DNA of 13,718 bases from Bacteroidota bacterium (GCA_024276335.1 JAJRXL010000464.1:1-13718); one strand, 5' to 3'. Positions 1 through 8,914 are shown, counted from the first letter of the stretch. The notes: generated from the letters alone by a model not told the origin. Made by a program: numbers and translations.

Positions 1-3000
1 AGACGGTGTATCGTAATTCCGTTATGAGCGAGACCTCGGAAGCCGATGAGACCCTGGTTGAATTTCTTGACTTCGTTAAACGAAGGAAAACCCCGGAGGA
101 GATTCAACGCATCCAGGAACGCGAGCTGGAACTCCGTCTTCTGGAAGACAAGATGCCTGCCCCAAACTGTGTTAACGTGAACACGGTTTCAGAATCCGAT
201 TTACAGGACATGAAATCCAAGGCGGAAATCCAGGGCGGACCTGGAGCGAAGATCTTCCGCGCCACGAAACCGGTTGGACTGATTGCACACACCAGCTTTT
301 TCCTGGAGAGCAAATCCGGCACCGGAACATGGGACTGGAATTCCACTGTGTACTTCCGGTACAAGCTTTTCTATCTCGTCGGAATGTCGTACTGGACATC
401 CTTTGCCGCGAAATTCGGAAAAACATCATCAGGGATCTGGCGCTTGTACGGCAGGACAAGTTCCGCTACACAGATAAATGGCGAACCAACGGCGGTCGGG
501 GAGGATTCATTCGTCCCAACGGTGATCGGGAGGCTTTGGTCTGGTACGGTTCCGACGTGGAGTGGTATTCGTGTCGCCGTCCGATGGTGCCGTCCATATA
601 ATGAACATATCCGTTCCACGTTAGGTACGGATGAAGCTATCTGCGGATTCATTGCGTATAAAGGCAGCGGGAGTGAATCCATCTGGCCACATGCGGAAGT
701 CATATGCTACGGAGGATGTAACAATGAAAGAGAGGGAGTTTACTTCGCGCTCGACACGCAGTATTGGCAGTCGGGACATAATCCCTTCGATGCGCCGCAG
801 AGGAATGTCATGGCGCATGAGATAGGTCACCTCTGGGGTTCGCCGGATGAATATGCCGGCGGCGCCGGGTGCTTCAATTGGACGTACCGGGGTATCGGGA
901 ACATCAATTGTCAGCAGAACCAACCCGCGCGCGGTCGCCCAGGCCTCACAATGACGGGCACCGATGGGATGATGGGATGGAACTACCTTGGTGGATTCAG
1001 TATCGCCCAACCAATTCATACTGGTGTGCGTAATGCAGCCAATACCTCTCCTATTCGGTGCTTCATGACACAGCCAGCAAACATTCCAATTATCGTCAAG
1101 CAATGTGATAATTACGGAAACAGAACCTATACCACGACCATGTGTCAGCCGGTGGATTTTGATTACTGCGCAAAGATCAGAGTTCCATTGACACGAAACA
1201 TCTCCGGCACGACGTATTACTTCGACAAGTGGAGGGTAACCAGGAAAAGCGGCGCTACTACGACGTTTACAAACTACGCGAACGAGCTCCCCTCTTCGGC
1301 GTGGACGTCAACCAGGTCGAATCCGGTTGTGACCGTGCGGGCGATATTTACGAATTCGCCACCGGATTTCAAATCGGCGAATGCGACACTGTCCGCCTGG
1401 CTGGCTCCAAACAGCAATGCGGCGCTTCCTGGTCGCGCCATCGCCTTGAAATGGCGTAACAAGTACGACATGTCCAGGACCGACACTAAGATTGAGTTCG
1501 AACGAACACCCGGCAATTGGGTACAACTCGATATCAATAATATGACGCTCAGACCTTTTCGCGTGGCTATCGGTCAATGGACGGGTGCGCATATCTTTTC
1601 TACCCCTACGTCATCCGGCGGCAATATGCCCATACAAGTAAATAAGACGTACAAATTCCGTATTGTCGGATATTTCAACACCATTCGCGGAACTCCATCG
1701 AACACAGCTTCTGTCAGGACACGTCCGGAAATGCCGGCAGACACGGTGTTTTGTTACGACAGCTATGAGCCGAATACCCTCTCTTCGCCCAAGGTACTGA
1801 CTTCATCCGGACCGGGCATGACTCCTTATACCGTAAAAGCCGCCTGTCCGATGATTCCTCGGGCCAGTGAATGGACCTGGTTTGTTCCTAAGAATGATTA
1901 CTATCGTATCACGGTCATTAACGTTTCCAGTACATTCTTCGGTGAGAAATTACATTTGGTTTTACGGGTTAGGGACGGTTCAAATTTCAAACCGCGCTTT
2001 CGCGCCCAACGTGTCGGAACGACAAACCACATCAACGCTACATACGTTGGTGGAGCGTATCACCTGCGTATTAGTGCCGATGGCGAATATCTCATCAAAG
2101 TCGAGCCCCGGATAAGCAGTGTCATCAGCTATGATCTGGTCGATCGCACACAGGGGGTTTTCGGTTTTGGAGAGTACGAGATGGCGGTCGAGCGTGTGAC
2201 CAACAATCCCTATGTTACTCTTCCTTGCTATAATTGCCTGAAGCTCGAGCTACAAAAACCGTTACCCGGCCTGGTCATCAGTGACGGGCCGTTCGCTCTG
2301 TTCGATAAAGGACTTGACGTCGCGGACTCGAGACGCGTTACGCTCCTGTACGATCCGCCTCCCGGTTTTGAATTCGACCACTTCGAAGGCGATTTCGGGG
2401 ATCAGGACCAGAATCCATTCGTTCTTCAGATTGACCCCAAACTTAAACCGGGCGAGTACGAGTTTAATCCGGTCCCGCGGAGAATCCCAAAAGGAACGGC
2501 GGAATTGGTCATTGTCAATCCTGATGGGCCCGGAGGTCCGGTGCAGCGTCGCATCACCGCACCCGTCGGAACAGTTGTCAATGCCCAGGCAAGCGCCCCT
2601 TCCGGTTACAACTTTATCGGATGGGGATGGGATACAACTGCTATTACGAATCCCTTGCCCGTGACGTTATGGCGGAGCAAGAAAATAAAGGCCTATTTCC
2701 GAAAGAAACCGTGTGTCCCCGCAAAAATGATTCCCTGGAAGGATAACCTTTCCTTTGAAAATGCGCGCCAAGGCAAAGTGTCATTGGAATACGGTATGCA
2801 GCCGGGTGCGGGAGACGGCCTGGAAACCGGCCAGGTTGATTTGCCCCCGATACCACCTGTTGGAACGTTCGATATACGTTGGATCAACATCCCCGGCTCC
2901 CAGGGGAGCACCACGGATATCCGCGCCGTGAAACCGTCTCACGTTTACCAAGGACGGGTACAAACAGGAAGAGGGACAGCCCCGGTCAAGATGAGCTGGA

Positions 3001-4694
3001 ATACGCCGATGTTATCCACGGATTATTCCATGACGTTGAAGATCGCGGGTGTCCCCGGTTCGATCGACATGCACTCCGCGTATGATTACACGTTTACGAA
3101 TGAAGGTACGTATATTTTCACGATCGAGGTGAAAGCCAAAACGTGTCCACCGCCGGCTAATGAGCCCGAAGTGGAAATCACGACAATTCGTGTTGATCCA
3201 TCAAACTTCCCATGCATCAAGCTCGAGCTTCTTGTCAAGGACAGGGCGACAGGTGAAATACTTCCGTATTATAATCCGTACAACATCAAGGTTTATGAAA
3301 AGGATGAGAAGGGAGAAAACGTGCCGCCGCGAATTACAAGTATCGAACAGAACGGCAGGACGCTTGTCTATCAACTATGCAGCAACCGGGAGGATGAAGA
3401 CCCCGTGCGTGAGATCGTCATCGTAAACGACAACGACGACCCGGATACGAAAAAAGACACGACGGAGGTCGTGGTGAAGATCCCCGTTCCCGACGATCAG
3501 GGAAAACTGACGCGAATCATGCGACAGAATTCAGGCGACTGGGAGATGGTGTCGCTGCCGGTAAAAATGGACTCTTCCCTGGTAACCTCGCTGTACGCAG
3601 ACCCTACAACGAAATTGTACGGGTTCAATACATCGAACGGCCATTACGAATCCACGAGCCAGATGGTGTTCGGGGAAGGGTACTGGCTGAAAACACCCGA
3701 TAAGTACACGACATTCTACGGGAATGAAATCCTGTCGCATACATGGACCGGCCTTTCCGGTATCGGCGAGCCGTATGGATACGGATGGAACATGATCGGA
3801 TCACTGTCCAAATCCTTGGCGGTTTCCGCGATCCAGGTGACCCCTGCCGGAGCAATGAAATCCATCTTCGGCTGGGATCCGTCGGCGGGATACGTCGTGC
3901 CGACTACGATCGATCCGGGTTTGGGCTACTGGGTCCGGCTCGATCCGGGAGCGACGCTGAAAATGCAAACGAGCGGCTTCACGGGGGGGTTGGTCTCGAA
4001 GACGGCATACCAGCGTTTGAGCGAGAAAATCACCCTTGCCGGCTACCTCACCGTCGCTTCGGACAAAGGGTACGGGCAGATTCTCTACCTGAGCGCCGAA
4101 TCGATGGATGCCGAAGCAACGGATATCCTTCAGTTACCATTCCGGCCTCCTCCGGGTTTACCGGATATCCGTACGGAACTCGGTACCAGGTATGCGGTTC
4201 CGGGTAGCAACGAATTGCTCCTCCAGGGGGATGGAGAGATGACGCTGCGTTTGAACGCCGTACCGGGCGCTCTTATCAACTGCACGTTGTACGACTCTCA
4301 GGGCGAAGTGCTCTATGAGTATTCCGAAGGAAGCGATAAGTTGCTAACCCTCGATGTTCGCAACGGTGTACGTCTTCGCCTGACGTACTCGGCGCGCGTG
4401 CCGGAGCCTCTTCGTTTTGCTCTCGGTCAGAATTTCCCTAACCCCGCGCGCGTATCATCGGGTACTGATATCCCGTACGAGACCGAGCAGGAGGGATTTA
4501 CGGAAATCGCGATTCATGACATCCTGGGCCGGAAGATTCGAACCTTGCTTTCTTCGAGTGTCACAGTAGGCAAGCATGCCGTTTACTGGGATGGCCGCGA
4601 TGATTACGGTCAACCCGTGACGCCTGGGTTGTACATTGTGCAGCTTGCCGCAGGCACGAAAACCCAATCCATGATCCTTTCGGTCGTAAAGTAG
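1..4694 (+). CDS. Multidomain secreted zinc-metallopeptidase-like protein with T9SS C-terminal sorting domain (5' partial)
   Basis: The frame is open to the left edge. GTG at 6 and ATG at 24 are possible starts, but neither is followed by a signal peptide, so the true start is probably upstream. Numbering here is from codon 6. A charged helical stretch covers residues 10-50. HEIGHLWGSPDEY (from residue 271) is an HExxHxxGxxD zinc site as in snapalysin-like metzincins, with a possible Met-turn (GMMG, about 321-324). Next come InlB-like beta repeat (about 362-448), Fn3-like (452-580), PPC-like beginning DSYEPN (585-735), InlB-like repeats with GYxFxGW (745-900), a module shared with the next gene (about 910-1055), an unassigned domain (1055-1165), a module shared with the LamG gene (1172-1325), and a T9SS tail with FALGQNFPNP (about 1465-1562). 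The product is probably exported by Sec, then T9SS, to the surface or medium; its substrate is unknown. Residues about 125-198 are probably mistranslated (see 340-601). Family-level protease call only. Confidence 0.85.
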   Translation, partial: TVYRNSVMSETSEADETLVEFLDFVKRRKTPEEIQRIQERELELRLLEDKMPAPNCVNVNTVSESDLQDMKSKAEIQGGPGAKIFRATKPVGLIAHTSFFLESKSGTGTWDWNSTVYFRYKLFYLVGMSYWTSFAAKFGKTSSGIWRLYGRTSSATQINGEPTAVGEDSFVPTVIGRLWSGTVPTWSGIRVAVRWCRPYNEHIRSTLGTDEAICGFIAYKGSGSESIWPHAEVICYGGCNNEREGVYFALDTQYWQSGHNPFDAPQRNVMAHEIGHLWGSPDEYAGGAGCFNWTYRGIGNINCQQNQPARGRPGLTMTGTDGMMGWNYLGGFSIAQPIHTGVRNAANTSPIRCFMTQPANIPIIVKQCDNYGNRTYTTTMCQPVDFDYCAKIRVPLTRNISGTTYYFDKWRVTRKSGATTTFTNYANELPSSAWTSTRSNPVVTVRAIFTNSPPDFKSANATLSAWLAPNSNAALPGRAIALKWRNKYDMSRTDTKIEFERTPGNWVQLDINNMTLRPFRVAIGQWTGAHIFSTPTSSGGNMPIQVNKTYKFRIVGYFNTIRGTPSNTASVRTRPEMPADTVFCYDSYEPNTLSSPKVLTSSGPGMTPYTVKAACPMIPRASEWTWFVPKNDYYRITVINVSSTFFGEKLHLVLRVRDGSNFKPRFRAQRVGTTNHINATYVGGAYHLRISADGEYLIKVEPRISSVISYDLVDRTQGVFGFGEYEMAVERVTNNPYVTLPCYNCLKLELQKPLPGLVISDGPFALFDKGLDVADSRRVTLLYDPPPGFEFDHFEGDFGDQDQNPFVLQIDPKLKPGEYEFNPVPRRIPKGTAELVIVNPDGPGGPVQRRITAPVGTVVNAQASAPSGYNFIGWGWDTTAITNPLPVTLWRSKKIKAYFRKKPCVPAKMIPWKDNLSFENARQGKVSLEYGMQPGAGDGLETGQVDLPPIPPVGTFDIRWINIPGSQGSTTDIRAVKPSHVYQGRVQTGRGTAPVKMSWNTPMLSTDYSMTLKIAGVPGSIDMHSAYDYTFTNEGTYIFTIEVKAKTCPPPANEPEVEITTIRVDPSNFPCIKLELLVKDRATGEILPYYNPYNIKVYEKDEKGENVPPRITSIEQNGRTLVYQLCSNREDEDPVREIVIVNDNDDPDTKKDTTEVVVKIPVPDDQGKLTRIMRQNSGDWEMVSLPVKMDSSLVTSLYADPTTKLYGFNTSNGHYESTSQMVFGEGYWLKTPDKYTTFYGNEILSHTWTGLSGIGEPYGYGWNMIGSLSKSLAVSAIQVTPAGAMKSIFGWDPSAGYVVPTTIDPGLGYWVRLDPGATLKMQTSGFTGGLVSKTAYQRLSEKITLAGYLTVASDKGYGQILYLSAESMDAEATDILQLPFRPPPGLPDIRTELGTRYAVPGSNELLLQGDGEMTLRLNAVPGALINCTLYDSQGEVLYEYSEGSDKLLTLDVRNGVRLRLTYSARVPEPLRFALGQNFPNPARVSSGTDIPYETEQEGFTEIAIHDILGRKIRTLLSSSVTVGKHAVYWDGRDDYGQPVTPGLYIVQLAAGTKTQSMILSVVK
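340..601 (+). other. Probable frameshifted segment inside the metallopeptidase gene
   Basis: Hand count over 70 codons (387-596) in the long reading frame gives GC at codon positions 1/2/3 of about 46/66/57%. That is abnormal, because position 2 should be lowest and position 3 highest; a 23-codon sample near 3531 gives about 61/39/78%. Reading the same bases in the frame beginning at 329 turns this into 57/46/66%, a normal coding order. That frame is open to a stop at 599-601 and reads like an ordinary protein (NVVLDILCREIRKNIIRDL, then KFRYTDKW). The long frame here gives a Ser/Thr/Trp-rich string. The simplest reading is a one-base loss near 340-390 and a one-base gain near 545-600, so the frame is restored before the HEIGH motif. 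This could be assembly error or real mutation. Confidence 0.6.
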
Positions 4695-4695
4695 T

Positions 4696-4700
4696 GGAGG
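4696..4700 (+). promoter_or_regulatory. Ribosome binding site that sets the start of the BACON-like gene
   Basis: GGAGG lies two bases after the stop of the upstream gene and five bases before ATG 4706. It favours ATG 4706 over the in-frame GTG at 4694, which overlaps the upstream stop codon. With ATG 4706 the protein begins directly with a signal peptide. The 11-base gap suggests that both genes are on one mRNA and may be translationally coupled. Confidence 0.75.
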
Positions 4701-4705
4701 CAACA

Positions 4706-5833
4706 ATGAGAGCAATACAACTTTCAATCGCAATCGTACTGATGCTGATTATCGGGACGGTTGTCACGGCGCAAGAGCAGCGTGGTGTAACCGTGGCATT
4801 TACCGTCAGCAACGGGCAGGGGATGTCACAATTCCTGTCCCTGGGGATCATGGAAGGAGCTACGCGCGGTATGGATCAATCGTTCGGCGAGGCCGAGCTG
4901 CCGCCGCTTCCACCGAGCGAAATATTCGACGCGCGGGTGATCAGCACACCGGGGAAATCCAACCTGGGCCTCGGCTCGCTGTCGGATTTCCGACCTGTGG
5001 CCAGCACGTCGGATCCATTCATGGAAGTCTATACCATCGCGTATCAGGCCGGTGTCGGAGCCTCGTCCGTGGTCATCGGGTGGGCGACTCCACTCCCGGC
5101 CCGTGTGACGAAAATGGTGATTGACGGGCAGGATGTAACATCGATGAAAGAGGTCACGACGTCGTTCGCACAAGGCCAGGCGACCGTTGAAGTGAGCTAC
5201 AACTACAAGCCGTTGCGTTTTGAGGCGAATCCTGTAGAATTGTTTCTCGATGCCAATAACCGCCAGCCGCCTCCATCGACGACCGTGGAGATAACCCCGG
5301 TTGGCGATTCACAGGCGAGCTGGAGTATCCAGAAGGATGCAAACTGGCTCGACATCAATCCGCAATCGGGCACGGGAAAACAGACTGTTGCCGTGCAGGT
5401 GAATACCCGTTTATTGCCGGCCGGAACATACAACACAACGCTCGAGGTGCGTTCGCCGGTGTATCCCGCGCGGCTCGACATACCGGTAACCCTGCGGATG
5501 ACGGTAGGCGTTGCTGAAGTGTCCGCCCCCAACGGAATGACGCTGGAACAGAACTATCCGAATCCTTTTGGTTCCGAAGCCGTGAACACAGGGGCTGCGA
5601 CCTGGATCGAGCTTGAGCTCGGACAGCAGGACCTCGATGGGTTGGTGACGCTCAAAGTCTATGACGTTTTCGGACGCGAAGTCGCGGATCTCTCTTCGCT
5701 GGTAGCGCGTGTCCCGGGTGCTCAAACCGTTGTCTTTCGACCCCGGAACCTGGCATCGGGAGTTTACACTTATCGTCTGCGTCAAGGGAGTTACATGCTG
5801 ACGCGAAGCATGGTCATCCTTTCGCAACCGTAA
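4706..5833 (+). CDS. Secreted protein with BACON-like domain and T9SS C-terminal sorting domain
   Basis: This gene encodes 375 residues from ATG 4706. Residues 1-22 are a classic Sec signal peptide (hydrophobic core, cleavage likely after VTA before QEQ). Residues about 40-168 are a beta module also found in the upstream protein (LPPLPPSEIFDAR, then GWATPLP). Residues about 170-268 resemble a BACON/Ig-like domain (ANWLDINPQSGTG followed by AGTYNTTLEV). Residues about 275-375 are a strong T9SS type A sorting domain (LEQNYPNPF, VYDVFGREV, LASGVYTYRL). There are no catalytic motifs. It is probably a surface-attached or released binding or structural protein. It directly follows the metallopeptidase gene with its own Shine-Dalgarno site, so the two are likely co-transcribed. 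The T9SS assignment is firm; the ligand is unknown. Confidence 0.9.
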   Translation: MRAIQLSIAIVLMLIIGTVVTAQEQRGVTVAFTVSNGQGMSQFLSLGIMEGATRGMDQSFGEAELPPLPPSEIFDARVISTPGKSNLGLGSLSDFRPVASTSDPFMEVYTIAYQAGVGASSVVIGWATPLPARVTKMVIDGQDVTSMKEVTTSFAQGQATVEVSYNYKPLRFEANPVELFLDANNRQPPPSTTVEITPVGDSQASWSIQKDANWLDINPQSGTGKQTVAVQVNTRLLPAGTYNTTLEVRSPVYPARLDIPVTLRMTVGVAEVSAPNGMTLEQNYPNPFGSEAVNTGAATWIELELGQQDLDGLVTLKVYDVFGREVADLSSLVARVPGAQTVVFRPRNLASGVYTYRLRQGSYMLTRSMVILSQP

Positions 5834-5937
5834 ACTGGGGAATTGCCCGACCGGCTGCGCAATGAAGATATCGGTGGCGAAATTAAGCCGGTAAATGAAT
5901 GATCGAATAACGGAAAGTTCATATTCTTATTTCCCAC

Positions 5938-5944
5938 GGGAGAG
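5938..5944 (+). promoter_or_regulatory. Ribosome binding site that sets the start of the LamG gene
   Basis: GGGAGAG lies four bases before ATG 5949. The in-frame ATG at 5895 would add 18 polar residues in front of the signal peptide and has no comparable site, so 5949 is preferred. The 115-base gap 5834-5948 holds no gene, and I see no convincing terminator or promoter in it. Confidence 0.65.
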
Positions 5945-5948
5945 AACA

Positions 5949-8795
5949 ATGAAGCGTACATTGATTTTCACGGTAACCCTGTTATGCCTCAGCGTCTCGA
6001 TTGGAAAAGCGCAGTATTCAAGCGTGAATCGATTTCTTTCCTTGGCAGGTTCCGGGTACGTGACGGTTCCGTACGCTTACGGGTTGAATGAAAACCTGGG
6101 AAGTTACGGAGCCTTGAGTATCGATGCGTGGATTTATCCATCCTCTATTTCCGGGGCAATGACGATCGTGGGAAACAATTGGAGCAGAGGTTACTGGTTT
6201 GGCGTGACTCCGCAAGCAAAGCTTCAATTCTACCCGAACGGGAGCGTCAGTTATAAAAGCAAAGGGACGATCCCAACAGGGCAGTGGTCGCATGTGGCGG
6301 TCTGCCTGGATATATGGACGAATTCACTGCGGTTTTATATCAACGGCAAGCTGGATCTTTCGATCACCATTCCGCAAACGTATATCGGTTACAATACCAC
6401 CGATCTGCGTATCGGAGCCGACCGCCAGGGAAAATCTCCGGCGTACTATTGGCGGGGGTACCTGGACGAAGTGCGTATCTGGAACAGTAGTATTGCCTTC
6501 AACGTTGCCAGTGGTCTGTTGTACAGGATTCCTCACGGTGTCTATTACGGAAAATACGGGAGGTCACTGGTGGCGGGATGGCGCCTGAACGGAAACGCGA
6601 CGGGAATTGCGGGGCGATTCAGTGGTTCCCTCTCCGGGAGCGGCTCCTATCGCAGTACTCCGGATCCGCTTCACTATTCCAGGATATGCGCCGTATTCCG
6701 AAATCTTTTGGGACTTGATTTGTTCGATGAAGACTATTTCGAAATACGGCATTCCGCATCGATTTCCTTCGTCCGGAATTTTACGCTTGAATGCTGGGTA
6801 AAACCTTCCCCGAAATACGGAAATGCTTCGTACCAGACCTTCATCCAGAAAGGGTCGCAATACGGTAAAACCTGGTCATATTGGCTTGGCTTGAATAAGA
6901 GGAACAAGAGGGTACGTTTCGTTCCGAACGGGGACTTCAACGACGGCCTCGAAAGCTCCGTTCAAATCCCTATCGGATCGTGGACGCACGTTGCGGCCCG
7001 GTACCGCGTCTCCGGAGGAAAGCGTACGGCAACGTTGTTTATCAACGGAACATTTGCCGGTAGCAAGACCTACTCGCGTGACGCCTCGCCGAACCAGTAT
7101 CCCCTCTTGATTGGAAGATCCGACATGGAAGATCTGCCGTCCAGCGGATACGGCTTTTCCGGATCATTGGATGAAGTACGTTTATGGAACGTCGCCCGAT
7201 CTGATGATCAGATCAGGGACAATTACCGGCGGGAATTCGGCGGCCCCCAAACCGGCCTCGTCGGTTCCTATCATTTCGACGGTGATGTCATTGATCGTTC
7301 GGGAATGGGTAACAACGGGAACCACCTCCTCGCCCAATCCTCGTACATCTATTTTTTGAACGCCTCCGACCTTCCCTCGCAACCTGCCGTCCGGTTGCTG
7401 GCGCCCAACGGCGGGAACACGTACGATATAGGGACGACAGTACAAGTACGTTGGACAGCCACCGGTTTACACAATGTGCGTCTTGAGTTGTCACGCGATG
7501 GGGGCAATAACTATACCGAGGTCATCAATCCTTCGATTGCCGCGAACCTGGGTTCCTATGACTGGGTCGTCACCGGCCCGGAGACACAGAACGCACGGGT
7601 GCGTGTGACAACCCCAAGCCCTACGCCTGTTTCGGATGAAAGTAACAAGTCTTTCACCATCGTCGAACCGGTTCCCGTGCTCTACGTGTGGCCGCAGAAC
7701 CTGTATTTCACCGCATTCCAGAACGGGAGTCTTCCGCATCCACAGACGGTCTTCCTTCAGAATACAAACGGGGGAACGCTCGCGTGGGATGCGACACCCG
7801 GTACCCTGGCCTGGATGGAGGTCGACCCTTCTTCCGGAAATGCCAATGTCGATTCCTTCCTCGTTTCGATGACAACCACGGATATGCAAGAGGGGATTTA
7901 TTACGACCAGATAACGGTCGGCGGCAACGCTGCCAATGCGGGGATCATAATCAATGTCCAATATGTCGTAACAACGAAACCCGTGCATTCGATTGCGGGC
8001 AGAGTCACTGATGGTAAAAAGGGAATAGGGAACGTCAAGATTTCCATAGCGGGAGAAATGACAAGTGAAACCATGACGAAACCCGACGGGAGCTATTCAC
8101 AGGACGGCCTGCCGCAGGGCAATTATACGGTAACGCCGGTCAGTCCGTACTACGACTTCTCGCCTTCCTCACGCACCCTCGAACCGCTGAACAAGAATGA
8201 AATCCGTCTTAACTTTCTCGGCAAGGCGAAAGCTGGCGCCGCCATGGTGCGATACAAGGAAGGATGGAACCTTCTCTCCCTGCCACTTGTCCCATCGACG
8301 GACAGGCTGACCGCCTTGTTCCCGGACGCAGTCGAGCCGGCATATTACTACGTGCAGGATTCGGGGTATGTCGCGACGAAGTCGCTGGTGTTTGGAAAAG
8401 GCTATTGGGTGCGATGCACGCGGACCGACAGCGTCACGATACAGGGTATGCTCCGGGGGACGATGGAGGCCGTGCTGCGTTCCGGTTTCGGAGGCTGGAA
8501 CTTGCTTGGCATGACCAGCGGTCCTGTCGCTCTCGGCACGATCGAGCAGGTTCCCGAAAACTCGATTCTGGTTGCGTACGAATACGATCCCTACGTGGGA
8601 TACTTTCTTCCGATCGGCGGTGTGCTCCGTCCGGGCCGGGCATATTTCCTGAAGGTTCTTCGTGATGTTTCCGTGTGGTTCGTGTCCTCGATGTTTGCCC
8701 CGTACATTCCACCCTGGAACTCGTTCATGTTCCCCGGCGCAACGCTTGTGCCGTCCGGAATCGATTTACCACCGCCACCGCCGCCAATGAAATAG
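5949..8795 (+). CDS. Secreted multidomain protein with two LamG (concanavalin A-like) domains, no T9SS tail
   Basis: The protein has 948 residues. Residues 1-21 are a signal peptide (MKRTLIFTVTLLCLSVSIG, cleavage near KA/QY). LamG domain 1 spans about 25-182 (LSIDAWIYP, GQWSHVAVCLD, LDEVRIWN). LamG domain 2 spans about 245-465 (FTLECWVKP, GSWTHVAARY, LDEVRLWNVARSDDQI). Then come an Ig-like domain of the APNGG type (480-572, LSRDGGNNY), a BACON-like domain (577-675), a carboxypeptidase-regulatory-like domain (680-756, IAGRVTDGKKG, KPDGSYS), and a module shared with the metallopeptidase (767-910, GWNLLSLPL, FGKGYW). LamG_3 domains usually bind glycans or proteins. The tail ends in DLPPPPPPMK rather than a sorting domain, and no displaced sorting domain is visible downstream. 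Export past the inner membrane is clear from the signal peptide; the final location is not. Probably adhesive or structural. Confidence 0.9.
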   Translation: MKRTLIFTVTLLCLSVSIGKAQYSSVNRFLSLAGSGYVTVPYAYGLNENLGSYGALSIDAWIYPSSISGAMTIVGNNWSRGYWFGVTPQAKLQFYPNGSVSYKSKGTIPTGQWSHVAVCLDIWTNSLRFYINGKLDLSITIPQTYIGYNTTDLRIGADRQGKSPAYYWRGYLDEVRIWNSSIAFNVASGLLYRIPHGVYYGKYGRSLVAGWRLNGNATGIAGRFSGSLSGSGSYRSTPDPLHYSRICAVFRNLLGLDLFDEDYFEIRHSASISFVRNFTLECWVKPSPKYGNASYQTFIQKGSQYGKTWSYWLGLNKRNKRVRFVPNGDFNDGLESSVQIPIGSWTHVAARYRVSGGKRTATLFINGTFAGSKTYSRDASPNQYPLLIGRSDMEDLPSSGYGFSGSLDEVRLWNVARSDDQIRDNYRREFGGPQTGLVGSYHFDGDVIDRSGMGNNGNHLLAQSSYIYFLNASDLPSQPAVRLLAPNGGNTYDIGTTVQVRWTATGLHNVRLELSRDGGNNYTEVINPSIAANLGSYDWVVTGPETQNARVRVTTPSPTPVSDESNKSFTIVEPVPVLYVWPQNLYFTAFQNGSLPHPQTVFLQNTNGGTLAWDATPGTLAWMEVDPSSGNANVDSFLVSMTTTDMQEGIYYDQITVGGNAANAGIIINVQYVVTTKPVHSIAGRVTDGKKGIGNVKISIAGEMTSETMTKPDGSYSQDGLPQGNYTVTPVSPYYDFSPSSRTLEPLNKNEIRLNFLGKAKAGAAMVRYKEGWNLLSLPLVPSTDRLTALFPDAVEPAYYYVQDSGYVATKSLVFGKGYWVRCTRTDSVTIQGMLRGTMEAVLRSGFGGWNLLGMTSGPVALGTIEQVPENSILVAYEYDPYVGYFLPIGGVLRPGRAYFLKVLRDVSVWFVSSMFAPYIPPWNSFMFPGATLVPSGIDLPPPPPPMK

Positions 8796-8817
8796 ATACT
8801 CGGCAAGCACAGGGAAA

Positions 8818-8832
8818 CACGGCAGGGCCGTG
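8818..8832 (+). terminator. Small hairpin after the LamG gene, weak terminator candidate
   Basis: CACGGC and GCCGTG form a perfect 6-bp stem around a three-base AGG loop, starting 22 bases after the stop codon. No T-run follows directly; only a loose pyrimidine stretch (CTCTTTCTT) lies about 20 bases on. It may be an imperfect terminator or an mRNA 3' stabiliser. Confidence 0.3.
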
Positions 8833-8914
8833 AATCGGGCTCTGAGCGCCTCTTTCTTCGATGGTTTATGAATCGGTTGAAAGCGACGGCGCGTTCGAAT
8901 TTTCCTCGGTGCTT

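Noticed and set aside
6..104. Signal peptide at the visible start of the metallopeptidase
   Set aside because: The first 35 residues are charged and helical with no hydrophobic core. The signal peptide, if any, must lie left of the window.
5851..5891. Inverted repeat CCGGCT/AGCCGG between genes 2 and 3
   Set aside because: A six-base stem with a 29-base loop and no T-run is expected by chance.
7491..7988. 165-residue minus-strand open frame
   Set aside because: It is antisense to the Ig-like and BACON-like part of the LamG gene, with no ribosome site and no family resemblance.
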